DNA from: Syntrophaceae bacterium
GTDB taxonomy: Bacteria > Desulfobacterota > Syntrophia > Syntrophales > UBA2192
DNA length: 64,000 nt
Assembly (NCBI GenBank): GCA_013177795.1
Contig: JABLXY010000002.1
Location: 930,001 to 994,000, forward strand
Direction of reading: 5' to 3'
The position numbers and the translations under genes are program-made. Under the pieces are notes generated by a model. That model saw nothing but the letters and a program-made list of their open reading frames with translations, was not told the origin of the DNA and did no database searches. Numbering within the stretch: position 1 is the first letter of the stretch; every line of letters starts with the position of its first letter. This document shows positions 41,901 through 50,500 of this stretch, piece by piece.

Positions 41901-43422
41901 GTTCCTCGGGATCGTCGAGGCCTGGCGCGAGATGAAGGGGAAGCGGAGCACGGGCGGGGGAGCCCTGCCGCGGGCCTTCACGCCCTCGCGCTTCGACTAC
42001 CGCGACCAGCTCTTCATCGACTCGCAGGGCAAGCCCCACTCCTTCCTCGACCCAAGGGTGCACCTGCTGTTCCCCTCCATGGGCCGGCTCAACTCCGAGG
42101 CCATGAGCGCCGTCTTCCGGGGGCTGGGGATCCGCAGCTCCTGCCTGCCGCCCGCCGACCGCAGGGACCTCGAGACAGGCAAGGGCAACAGCCTCTGCAA
42201 GGAGTGCCTGCCGCTTCAGCTCGTGACGGGGGGCCTGCTGAATTACCTCGAGGGGCGCGAGCGGCGCGACGAGCTGCTGCTCTACGTGATGCCCACCACG
42301 TCGGGGCCCTGCCGCTTCGGGCAGTACGCCCCCTTCATCGAACGCGTTCTGGAGAAGCGCCGCATCGACGACGTGGCCCTCTTCTCGCTGTCCGGCGAGA
42401 ACAGCTACTCCGACTTCCACGGCAGCTCCTTCACCAAGAAGGCCTGGTCGGCGATCGTGCTGGCCGACGTCATGCACGACGTCTACTCCATGCTGCTCGC
42501 CTGTGCGGCCCGGAGGCCCCGGGCGATGGAGATCTTCTGGGAGGGATGGTCGCGCCTGCTCGGGGTCCTGGAGCGGGGCTGCGACCCCCGGGCGCTGCGT
42601 GAGACGGTCTCGTCGATTGCGCAGGACCTGGCGCGGATCGAGCTGCGGCGCCGGCCGGCCGAGACGCCGCTGATCCTCCTGACCGGTGAGATCTTCGTGC
42701 GCCATGACGACCTGTCGCGCCAGTGGATCGTCGAGAGGCTGGCTGATGAGGGGTTCGCCGTGAAGGTCTCGAGCGGGATGGAGTGGATCTACTACACCGA
42801 CTGGTGCTACGCGAACCGGATGACGGCCGGGGACATCTCCGTCCGGCAGTGGCTGCAGCTCATGCTCCGGCAGGCGGTGATGAGGCGCCAGGAGCGTTTT
42901 CTCAAGGGCCTCCTGCGGCCGTCGGGCCTCTTCCACTACCGCCGCGAGGACGTGGACCGTCTCATCGACGGGGTCCGCCATCTCATGAACCCTCGCCTCG
43001 TGGGGGAGGCGATCCTCACGGTCGGGGCAGCTCTCACGGAGGTGCCCGATGACTATTGCGGCGCGATCGCCATCGGCCCCTTCGGCTGCATGCCGAACCG
43101 GATCGCCGAGGCGATCCTGTCGCGGGAGATGACCCGGGAGGGAAAGAGCGCCCTGAAGGCCGTGAATCCCCGGGTGCGGCGGGTCCTCGAGCGGTTCGAT
43201 CACCTGCCCTTCCTCGCCATCGAGAGCGACGGCAGCCCCTTCCCCCAGATCGTCACGGCCAGGCTCGAGACGTTCCTCCTCCAGGCCCGCCGGGTCCACG
43301 AGGCGATGCGGGCCTCCCCCCCTGTCCGGTCGGGTGCGTCTGTCGCCGCGGCCGTGCCGGACGAAATCTGCTGCGCCGCCCGCGTCGGGCTGCCCCGCGA
43401 GACCCGGGACCGTTCGGATTGA
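38995..43422 (+). CDS. Very long 2-hydroxyacyl-CoA dehydratase activase fusion
   Basis: A 1475-residue fusion of two ASKHA activase domains and a dehydratase-like part. Domain 1 (about 1-265) carries GNKCASGTGEFF (Cys126) and RCSVFCKSDC. Domain 2 (about 300-560) starts LGLDVGSTTTKAVLL and has the canonical EIGGQDAKY and NEACSAGTGSFLEEA motifs. The C-terminal 900 residues (DUF2229/HgdB-like) hold conserved cysteines in CWPVEIAHGY, CPLSQGEPY, CGPDSF and CKECLPLQ. Separate activases donate an electron, with ATP, to 2-hydroxyacyl-CoA dehydratases or benzoyl-CoA reductases. The role of this fused family is unproven. GAGAGGG precedes ATG 38995. Confidence 0.9.
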   Translation: MKTLGICIGASTISAAAVERDASGAVRLCDVRVDAHHGNPRRYLLELMREVDAARYDRVCVTGRRFRQFLNLSSIPEPEAVEHALAHLNGRGENLEAVVSAGGETFLVYTLGKDGRISTVQTGNKCASGTGEFFLQQIKRLGLDIDEATGLARSESPYRVSGRCSVFCKSDCTHAANKGVPRGRIVAGLCQMMAGKILEILGQVPRRDIMVIGGTARNEVLMDHLRGEIANLRVPDEAPYFEALGAALWALEHETAPFPGPEKLFREGESSFAVLRPLSDFADRVEFRPSRRGEARAGDTLILGLDVGSTTTKAVLLRSEDDTIVASVYLRTGGDPVGASRECYRALREQLGPLAAAVRIEGLGVTGSGRQIAGLHAMTEGIVNEIAAHAAAAVWFDPDVDTIFEIGGQDAKYTFITGGVPSDYAMNEACSAGTGSFLEEAARESLNIATEQIAEIALAGRRPPDFNDQCAAFINSDIKRAFHEGITREDIVAGLVYSICMNYHKRVKGSRAVGKKVFMQGGVCYNRAVPLAMAAVTGRRIIVPPDPGLMGAFGVALEIKRRLALGLMRRQAYSLDALRDRELEYGEPFVCNGGTERCDRRCEIARIRIEGRTYPFGGACNRWYNLRFARKTDTAGLDLAQTWERLVFEGRDTGTDRPAGTVGLNKSFFVNTYYPLYRRFFEELGYRVVLPGAIRPEGVDRRGAAFCWPVEIAHGYLQDLLERGVDWLFLPQFRGGNPQRWGRNGQGPSKSTTCPLSQGEPYYLATAFKDHPAWRALKGAGRILSPVIDFSKGPDAARGDFVDVARALGRSAEAGRSAFEAALAEQAAFVQRMREAGREALEALQADPRAFAVALFGRSYNAFVTESHMGIPQKLATRGIRVIPIDMLPIDDEPVHGQMYWSAGQTILKAASFVARHPQLFGCYVTNFSCGPDSFLLGYFRDLMGEKPSLTLELDSHTADAGLETRIEAFLGIVEAWREMKGKRSTGGGALPRAFTPSRFDYRDQLFIDSQGKPHSFLDPRVHLLFPSMGRLNSEAMSAVFRGLGIRSSCLPPADRRDLETGKGNSLCKECLPLQLVTGGLLNYLEGRERRDELLLYVMPTTSGPCRFGQYAPFIERVLEKRRIDDVALFSLSGENSYSDFHGSSFTKKAWSAIVLADVMHDVYSMLLACAARRPRAMEIFWEGWSRLLGVLERGCDPRALRETVSSIAQDLARIELRRRPAETPLILLTGEIFVRHDDLSRQWIVERLADEGFAVKVSSGMEWIYYTDWCYANRMTAGDISVRQWLQLMLRQAVMRRQERFLKGLLRPSGLFHYRREDVDRLIDGVRHLMNPRLVGEAILTVGAALTEVPDDYCGAIAIGPFGCMPNRIAEAILSREMTREGKSALKAVNPRVRRVLERFDHLPFLAIESDGSPFPQIVTARLETFLLQARRVHEAMRASPPVRSGASVAAAVPDEICCAARVGLPRETRDRSD

Positions 43423-43527
43423 CAGAGAGGGGAACACCGGTTCCCGGTCCGGGCATGGGTTTACCGTGACGGGCAAGGATGCCAAAGGGGTGCCCGCGTG
43501 CGGCCGCGAGCTTGAAAGGGATGTCGT

Positions 43528-44013
43528 TCAGCGAGGCACGACGGGGGTCGCCCTCGGGGCTGTCTTCTGTGCCGGTATTTCCGCCGACTGGCTCTTGGGG
43601 ATCGGGCCGCTGACCAGGGGTACGAAGGCGGTGCCGGGCCTGGCCTGGTAGACGGGCAGGTTCACCGAGTTGGGCTGCACGTACATCGGGTCCTCCTTGG
43701 CCTTCATGTCGAACCAGCACCGGTACTGCGTGGCGTCGCCGGCGATGCGGTTGGGCTCGGCATTGAACGCCACCACGACGTTCTGGGAAACGCTTCCCGT
43801 CGGACCGACGGTAACGATCGTGTTCCCGCCTCCAATCAGAGCGCCCGAGGGATTCAAGGCCTGGCAGAACACCCGTACCGCGTCGATCTTCGAGTGCAGG
43901 TTGCTGAACCTCAGGGGCACGGTGAAGACGAAATCCTCGGCCTGGGCGGTGCCGGTGGCACCTGGGACGGACAGGGCGAGCAGCACAACGATGACCCACG
44001 CGCACGGTTTCAT
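43528..44013 (-). CDS. Exported protein, unknown function
   Basis: A 161-residue protein with a signal peptide (MKPCAWVIVVLLALSVPGA, ending near AQAED) and a beta-rich mature part (VFTVPLRFSNLHSKIDAVRV; GGGNTIVTVGPTGSVSQNVVVAFN), ending in a proline/lysine-rich tail. AGGAGGG lies five bases before ATG 44013. It begins 25 bases after the end of the repeat-protein gene, so they are probably an operon. Convergent with the activase gene. No family recognised. Confidence 0.65.
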   Translation of the reverse strand: MKPCAWVIVVLLALSVPGATGTAQAEDFVFTVPLRFSNLHSKIDAVRVFCQALNPSGALIGGGNTIVTVGPTGSVSQNVVVAFNAEPNRIAGDATQYRCWFDMKAKEDPMYVQPNSVNLPVYQARPGTAFVPLVSGPIPKSQSAEIPAQKTAPRATPVVPR

Positions 44014-44038
44014 ACTTCCCTCCTTTGAGATTTCCTGC

Positions 44039-44545
44039 TTACAGCCCGAACCCCGTCATCCGGAGCTCCCCCGTGGTGATGCGGACCGACGTTACCCCCG
44101 CGCCCATGCCGGTCATCTGGAGCGCGCCGGTCGTCAGCTGAACGCCGGTCTGCCCCGCGCCCATTCCGGTCATCTGGAGTGCGCCGGTCGTCAACCTCAC
44201 CCCCGCCGGCCCCGCACCCTGTCCTGTCATCTGAAGCGGGACCGTGGTCACATGAATCTGCGCCGCCCCCGATCCATGGCCGGACATCTGGAGTGCGCCG
44301 GTCGTCAACCGCACCGCCTGCCCGCCCATCCCGGTCATCTGTAGCGTGCCCGTCGTGACCGTCCGCGTCTTGGGCGGGGCGGCCGAGACGGACGACCATT
44401 CGAACAGCGGCTGGCCCCAGACGGCGCCCGCCGTCAGGATGAGGGTCAGGAGGATTCGTCTTCGGCAGCGCGAGGCCCGGGCCCCGCGTGATTCACGGGG
44501 TATGAACCGGGTAGGCGCACCTTGCAGACCGTTGTCCGTCATCAT
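44039..44545 (-). CDS. Exported six-repeat protein (TTG-LQMTG repeats)
   Basis: A 168-residue protein. After a basic N-terminus and a hydrophobic segment (ILLTLILTAGAVWG) it consists almost entirely of six repeats of about 19-20 residues with the pattern VRLTTGALQMTGMGAG. The regular TTxxLxMTG spacing and glycine-rich turns suggest a beta-solenoid or an elongated fibre on the outside of the membrane. At DNA level the repeats have a 57-60-base period. Start chosen as ATG 44545 (ATG 44542 equally possible); the ribosome-binding site is weak. Function unknown. Followed by the exported-protein gene. Confidence 0.7.
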   Translation of the reverse strand: MMTDNGLQGAPTRFIPRESRGARASRCRRRILLTLILTAGAVWGQPLFEWSSVSAAPPKTRTVTTGTLQMTGMGGQAVRLTTGALQMSGHGSGAAQIHVTTVPLQMTGQGAGPAGVRLTTGALQMTGMGAGQTGVQLTTGALQMTGMGAGVTSVRITTGELRMTGFGL

Positions 44546-44768
44546 GGCTTGGACTTTTCTGCGGACTCCTGCGTTTCTTCTCGACGTCTGTTTCTGCCTG
44601 CGGAGACCGATGAAATTGTATCCGTTTGGCGTTTGAAGAATGGTGCTCTTTCGAGTCGGAGTGTACGACGGGGCGATGCGGTCTGTCAAAATGAATCTGG
44701 CCGGTCGATTGACCCTTCGCGGCCCGCACGCGGGAAAGCGACACGGACCGGGGAGAAACGAGAAAAAA

Positions 44769-44812
44769 GGGGGAACCTCCCCCCCTCCTTCCAAAAAAAG
44801 GGAGATTCCCCC
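44769..44812 (-). terminator. Terminator after the small membrane gene
   Basis: On the minus strand GGGGGAATCTCCC pairs with GGGAGGTTCCCCC (12 of 13), and the stem is followed by TTTTTT. It lies about 70 bases after the stop codon of the small gene at 44884-44976. Confidence 0.75.
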
Positions 44813-44883
44813 AGGGGATGGCCCGGGCGAACCCGGGGCGAGAACGGCACTCTGCGGTCGGGCCTGCCGGACGCCCGGTGTCT

Positions 44884-44976
44884 CTACCGCTCGCTTTTCC
44901 CCTTCCGAGCCGGGAAGAGCAGCGTGTAGACAAGGGCCAGGCCGGTCAGAATAAACAGCAGAAAAATCCCCTCCAC
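44884..44976 (-). CDS. Small single-helix membrane protein
   Basis: A 30-residue protein starting at GTG 44976. It is one hydrophobic helix (GIFLLFILTGLALVYTLLFPA) followed by a basic tail (RKGKSER). An AGGAGGA Shine-Dalgarno sits five bases upstream, and a terminator hairpin follows 70 bases after the TAG stop. Size and layout recall KdpF-like peptides, but no kdp genes are near. The upstream region shares a motif with the 11022 gene. Function unknown. Confidence 0.55.
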   Translation of the reverse strand: MEGIFLLFILTGLALVYTLLFPARKGKSER

Positions 44977-45070
44977 GAATCCTCCTCCTCGACCCCCTCC
45001 GGTCGGCCGCAACTCTCTCCGGGTCACAAGCCCGGCCCCTGTCTGGCGGGGATGGTACAGAACCGCGGGG

Positions 45071-45146
45071 GCAAAGACAATACGGCGGTCGGGTGATTTT
45101 TCTCTCGGAACCGATTAGTAGCGGAACTACGAAGAAAGTACTAGCC
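45071..45146 (-). promoter_or_regulatory. Shared upstream motif, copy at small membrane gene
   Basis: CAATACG (45078-45084) and GGTGATTTTTCT (45092-45103), seven bases apart, recur upstream of the gene at 11022 with identical spacing (11471-11477, 11485-11497). A CTACG (45128-45132) inside a TAGTA/GTACTAG palindromic stretch follows. Likely a regulator site; identity unknown. Confidence 0.45.
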
Positions 45147-45184
45147 CGATGCGAACGTTGCGCCTGTGGATAAGGCGGGGCGGG

Positions 45185-47335
45185 TCATTTCACGACAAAA
45201 GAGACGGCGTCGGCGACGCGGTTCTCCCTGTCGACGAGGGTCAGCACGTGCCGGCCGCGCTGGGGCTGCCAGTCGAGCACGGCCGTGGAGCCGAGAGGGC
45301 GGTCGTCGAGGCGCCACTCGTGGGTCCCGCCCGAGAAGCGCCCGACGAAGGAGACCCGCTGGAGCTCCGCGGGGATGTCCGGGTCGAGGGTGATGATCGT
45401 TGCAGGCTGGGGGTAGAGGATCCGGGCGACGGCATGGCGCTTGTCCGCGGCGATCTCCCCCGGCGGCTCCGTCCCCTCGATGAACCACTCGGTCCGCGGG
45501 GGCTCGAGGTTGTCCCGGAAGCTCACCGGGCGCGAGACGATGCCCGCAACGGCCCCGGGCGCCCTCGAGGGCGTGCGCCTATGGAGATGGTTCATGATGT
45601 CGAGCCACACCGGGGCGGCGCCGCTCATGCCCGAGACGTTCCACATGGGTTCGCCCGGGAAGTTCCCCACCCAGACCCCGACGGTGTACCGCTCGGAGTA
45701 GCCCACGCACCAGTTGTCGCGCATGTCCTTGCTCGTGCCCGTCTTCACGGCCGTCCAGTATCGGGTGGCCAGCGGGTTCTCGAGCCCGAAGGTCGCGCTC
45801 CGGGCCTCGCGGTCCGAGAGGATGCCCGAGACGATCAGGGCGGCCCGCCTGTCCATGACGGCAACGGTTTTCTCCGCCTCTGCGCCCGCGTCGATCTTCA
45901 GTCTTCCCCAGCGGCCCCCGTTGGCGAGCGTCCGGTAGGCGGTCACCAGCTCGTAGAGGGTCACATCGGCCGAGCCCAGCGCGAGCGAGTAACCGTAATA
46001 ATCCGCCTCGCGGTCGAGGCTCTCCATCCCGAGGGCCCGGAGCCGCTCCACGAAGGCCTCCGGCGTGACGAGCATGAGCGTCCGCACGGCGGGGATGTTG
46101 AGCGAGGCCGAGAGGGCCGTCCGCAGGCTGACGGGGCCGAGGAACTCCCGGTCGTAGTTCTCCGGCACGTAGAGCCCCCCCTCTGCGGGGATCTGGAGGG
46201 GCGAATCCTCCAGGATCGAGGCCGCCGTCAGGAACCGCTTCTCGATCGCCAGGCCGTAGAGGAAGGGCTTGAGCGTGGAGCCGGCCTGCCGCGGCGCCCG
46301 GATGCCGTCGACGTGGGGCGCGCTCGAGGTGATGCCCTGGTTGGCCGCGTAGGCGAGGATCTCGCCCGTGGCGTTGTCGACGACAAGGGCGGCGCCGTCC
46401 CGCACGTTTCGCCCCGCAAGCTGCGCGAGCTGGCGGTTGAGGGCCTCGAGGACGAACGCCTGGAGATCCCCGTCGAGCGTGCACTGCGCCCGCCGCACCC
46501 CCCCGCCCGAAAGCAGCATCCGCGCCACGTGCGGCGCAAGCGCCACCTGGGGCCGGATCCGGTAGGGCCGGCCGAGGACCTCGGCGGCCAGGGCCGCAAT
46601 CTCCTCCGCGCCCGATGCGGAGCCTGTGCGCTCCGCCAGCCGGACCGCCCGGCGCGCCACGGCCTCGGCCGTCGTCCGGGACGAGGGGATGAGCGAGGCC
46701 AGCAGCAGCGACTCCGCCTCGCCGAGGCCCGAGGGGTCCTTGTCGAAGAGGCCCCGCGAGGCGGCGGCGATCCCCTGCAGCTCGCCCCGGAACGTGATGA
46801 GATTCAGGTAGGCCTCGAGGATCTCGTCCTTGGACCAGGAGCGCTCGAGCGCGAGGGCCGCCGAAACCTGGCGCAGCTTCTCGCGCCAGGTCCGCTTGGG
46901 GCCGCGGGGCGTCGAGGCCGCATCGAGGCGCGCGGCAAGCTGCATGCTGATCGTGCTTGCGCCCCGGGAGCCGCCGGAGGTGACGTGACGCAGCGTCGAG
47001 GCGGCAAGGGCGACCCAGTCCACCCCGCCGTGGTCGCGGAACCGCCTGTCCTCGGCGGCGACGACGGCCCGGGTGAGCGCGGGCGAGATGTCGGCCAGGG
47101 CCACCCAATCGAGCCTTCTGCCCGTCGGGTCCACGCGCAGCTCGTGGATCACGCTGCCGTGCCGGTCGATCAGCACGGCATCGGAGAGGCGGTGGGAGGC
47201 ACGGACCTCGTCGAATGAGGGGAGCTTGGGCCCGTTGAGGAAGAGCCCCGCCGCAAGCGTGCAGACGAAGGCTGCGCAGCCGACGAAGGCGGCGGCAAGG
47301 GCGAACTTCCAGCCACGCGGTGCGACACGGGTCAT
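45185..47335 (-). CDS. pbpC: Penicillin-binding protein 1C
   Basis: Bifunctional peptidoglycan glycosyltransferase/transpeptidase of the PbpC type, 716 residues. One N-terminal membrane anchor is followed by the glycosyltransferase with catalytic Glu95 (AAEDRRFRDHGG) and RGASTISMQLA. The transpeptidase has Ser353-TLK, SLN at 411-413 and KTGT at 531-534. A C-terminal BiPBP_C domain starts near residue 600. Start ATG 47335. The alpha-2-macroglobulin gene lies upstream, and the pair is a classical genomic combination (pbpC with yfhM-like genes). Confidence 0.95.
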   Translation of the reverse strand: MTRVAPRGWKFALAAAFVGCAAFVCTLAAGLFLNGPKLPSFDEVRASHRLSDAVLIDRHGSVIHELRVDPTGRRLDWVALADISPALTRAVVAAEDRRFRDHGGVDWVALAASTLRHVTSGGSRGASTISMQLAARLDAASTPRGPKRTWREKLRQVSAALALERSWSKDEILEAYLNLITFRGELQGIAAASRGLFDKDPSGLGEAESLLLASLIPSSRTTAEAVARRAVRLAERTGSASGAEEIAALAAEVLGRPYRIRPQVALAPHVARMLLSGGGVRRAQCTLDGDLQAFVLEALNRQLAQLAGRNVRDGAALVVDNATGEILAYAANQGITSSAPHVDGIRAPRQAGSTLKPFLYGLAIEKRFLTAASILEDSPLQIPAEGGLYVPENYDREFLGPVSLRTALSASLNIPAVRTLMLVTPEAFVERLRALGMESLDREADYYGYSLALGSADVTLYELVTAYRTLANGGRWGRLKIDAGAEAEKTVAVMDRRAALIVSGILSDREARSATFGLENPLATRYWTAVKTGTSKDMRDNWCVGYSERYTVGVWVGNFPGEPMWNVSGMSGAAPVWLDIMNHLHRRTPSRAPGAVAGIVSRPVSFRDNLEPPRTEWFIEGTEPPGEIAADKRHAVARILYPQPATIITLDPDIPAELQRVSFVGRFSGGTHEWRLDDRPLGSTAVLDWQPQRGRHVLTLVDRENRVADAVSFVVK

Positions 47336-47414
47336 TCGTCTACTCCGTCCGATCCCTCTTTCCTCGAGGGGAATTCGATGACGTCCCCCTGGATAAGGGG
47401 AAAGCGCTCGAACC

Positions 47415-47432
47415 CCCTCCTTTGAAGGAGGG
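47415..47432. repeat. Short palindrome, CCCTCCTT element
   Basis: CCCTCCTT, TG, AAGGAGGG is a perfect eight-base stem with a two-base loop. It is the core of a common intergenic repeat type found in many genomes (ACCCCCTCC...GGAGGGTTGGGG). It lies in the 243-base gap between pbpC and the alpha-2-macroglobulin gene; the rest of that gap has no recognisable feature. Confidence 0.55.
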
Positions 47433-47578
47433 TTGGGGAGGATTTTACAAGACCTGTTTTTCCCCCATCGATAACCCCTGGTGAGTTCGGGGTCGTTTGC
47501 TCGCGAGGCTCGGCTCGCGATGACCTTTTTTCGATACCTTGTGCCCGAGACCGCAGATCCGGGTGGAACCGCGTCGCC

Positions 47579-50500
47579 TCACGGGTTCACCGACAGCACA
47601 GGGTTCGGAATCTCGCCGAACATCTCTGGCGCGTAGAGCGCCTCGGCCCGCGTGGGCGGCATCTGGAAGGTGCCCTCGTTGTTGAGGCGCAGCGTGTAGC
47701 CCGTCCGCCAGGTCCCCTTCGGGACAAAGCGGTAGTAGAACCGGCAGGCCTCGAAGGCGCGCTCGACGTAGGCCTCCTGTGCGCGGCCCGCGCTTTTCTC
47801 CTGGCCGGGCTCGAGGCCGACGGCGATGACGGCCGAGCCCGCCGGGATGGGGTCGCTCAAAACGACCCAGGTCATGTCCGACTGGGCCTCCACCTCGAGC
47901 GTGACCCGCACCACGTCGCCGCGGCTCCAGAAGCTCTTCACCTTCTTTTCCACGGGCGTGACCGTTTTCTTGATCCGGTAGCCGCTCGAGAAGGGCTTCC
48001 GGAGAGGCACGGCCGCCAGGGCCTGCACCGTCGCCCAGGGGGCGCCGTCCCCCTCGTGGCTCAGGGAGAGGGTTCCCTTCCCGTCGGGCCAGTCGAACCG
48101 GACCGTCCCCCCCTTCGGCGACTCCCAGGCGCCCCAGCTCACCGACGAGGATTTCGGCCCCAGCGCGGCCGTCGTTTTACCCGACACGTCGGACTTTTCG
48201 AAGGCCGCCGAGAACTTCTCGAAGGCGAGCGTCCCCCAGGCATTCGCCGTTGTCGTGTCCCAGTGCCCCTGCCGCATGCGGCCCAGGGCCCCCCTGGCGA
48301 TGCGCGGGGCGTCGTCCTTCCAGGCCTCGAGGTCGGTCACGGCCAGCAGCGCGCGCACGGCGTTGACGTCGGGCGAGACCATCAGCCACCACAGGCCGTC
48401 GGACCGCTCGGTGGAGAAGCCCATCACCGTGCCCTGCAGGTTGAGCCGGGAGCGCAGGACCTGCTGTGCCGCGGCGAGCTTCTTGGCCCGATCGGGGATG
48501 TTGGCCGTGCGCTTGAGCAAGCCGATCCAGTCGATCACGGCCGAGGTGGGCCAGAGATTGGTCTCGATGGCCACGGGGGCGAGCAGGGCGGCTTTGGCCT
48601 TCCCGTAGCGCGACAGGGCCTCGAGGGCGGCTACCTTGCGGATGGCGAGGTCCGCCGTGGCGAGGTCGCTCGTGCGCCGGATGCGCCCCTCCACGAAGCC
48701 CGTGAGCCCCTCGGTCATCCGGTCCCGAAGCACGGGGGGGATCTCGTAGCCCGCCTCTTGGGCAACGGCCATCACGTAGGCCGTCAGCACGTCGCTCCCG
48801 GCCCGCATCAGCGGGAAATACTTCAGCAGCCCCTCGTCGTCGAGGTAGGCCGGAAGCTCGCGCATCCGCTCCTGCCAGAGGGCTTTGTCCCGCAGGGCCA
48901 CGGCCTTCGAGATCTTCTGCTCGAGGCAGCCGTAGGGGTAGAGCGACATGTACTCGCGCACGCCCGCGAGGCCGTCCGCGATCTTCGGCTGGAGCCGCAC
49001 CGCGATGCCGCCCCTGCCGGCGAGGGCGCTGGCCGGCCGCTCCACGGGGATGTCGGCCTTGCCGCGCACCTGCACGAGTGTAGCCTGCCGGGTGCGCACG
49101 GGGACGGCGGGGACGATTCGCTGAGAGACCCGGATGCGGTCCTCGGTCTTGCCGTCGCGCTCGACGGCGGAGATCTCGTAGTCGAGCCTGTCGACGCCGG
49201 CGGGCACCCGGATGTCCCAGCCGATCTCCTTCGCCTCGCCCGGCGAGAGGCCCACGCGAAGCGTTTCGTAGTCGGTTTTCTCCCGGCCGGCCGTGACGGC
49301 GAGCCGCGCCTCGGCGTTCATGGGCCTCTCGGTCGCGTTGCGGACCGTGACGCCGGCCTTCAGGAAGTCGCCCTCGCGGGCCAGCGGCGGGATGCCCGCC
49401 AGCAGCTGCAGGTCCTGCGTCGTGCGGATGTCGGCCTGCCCCGTGCCGAAGAGGTCCGGCCCTCCCGTCGCGACGGCGACGATCCGGTACTCCGTGAGGC
49501 TGTCCTTCAGGGGGATCCTCAGGCGCGCCTCGCCCTTCTCGTCGAGCGGCACGGAGGCCTTCCAGGCGAGCAGCGTGTCGAAGAGCTCGCGGGTGATCTG
49601 CTTGCCGCCGCCTCCCCCCTGGGGCAGGGCCTTGAGGCCGAAGTGCCGCTTGCCGATCACCATCATCTGCGCCGTCGAGGTGAAGATCTCGTAGGGACGC
49701 TGGCCCATCATTGCCTCCAGGAGCTTCCAGGTGCCGTTGGGCCGCAGGGCGAGTAGGCCCCGGTCCACGGCGGCCACGGCCAGCTCCGTCCCCTCCGGCA
49801 GCTTCCCCCCGGAGGCCGCGCGGACCCGGAAGAGCACGTCCGCCTCCTGGCGCACCCGGTAGACCGGCTTGTCGGGCTTGACCTCCACGGCCAGCTCGTG
49901 TTCCTTCCAGCCCACGCGGATCTCGGCGATGCCGAGCTTCCAGGCGGGCTTGCCGGGGTCGAAGGTCGCCGTCGGCGCGGCCTCGGCCGTGCGCCCCCGG
50001 ACGGCGAGGACCGAGACGAAGGCGTTGGGCGCGTGGTTTCTCTTCACGGGGATCTCCACGACGGGGTTCGTGCCCGAGAGCCTCTGCACGTAAGCGTCCA
50101 CGATCCCCTCGCGCTCCACGGTGACCAGGGCCGTCGCCTCGCGGAAGGGCATCCGGACCTGCAGGCGGGCCTTCTCGCCGGGCTCGTAGCGCTTCTTTTC
50201 GGGGATCACGTCGATGCGGTCGTCGTTGCGCGCCTCGAACCACCAGTCCTCCTGTCCCGCCGCCCAGAGGCTGAAGGTCGCAACGGCGGGGTTGCCGTCG
50301 GCGTCCTTCGCCTCGGCCTGCAGGATGACATTGCCCGAGACGGGCGAGGGCGCCTCGCAGAGCAGCAGCCCCGAGGCGTCCGTCCTGCCCTTGCAGTGCG
50401 GCCCGGCCTCGCAGAGCGCTTTCCCGGCGTCGCCGGATTCGGCCTTGCAGGGCACGGCGATGCGCCGGACCTCGGAGACGTTCTCGTAGGCGTAGAACCC

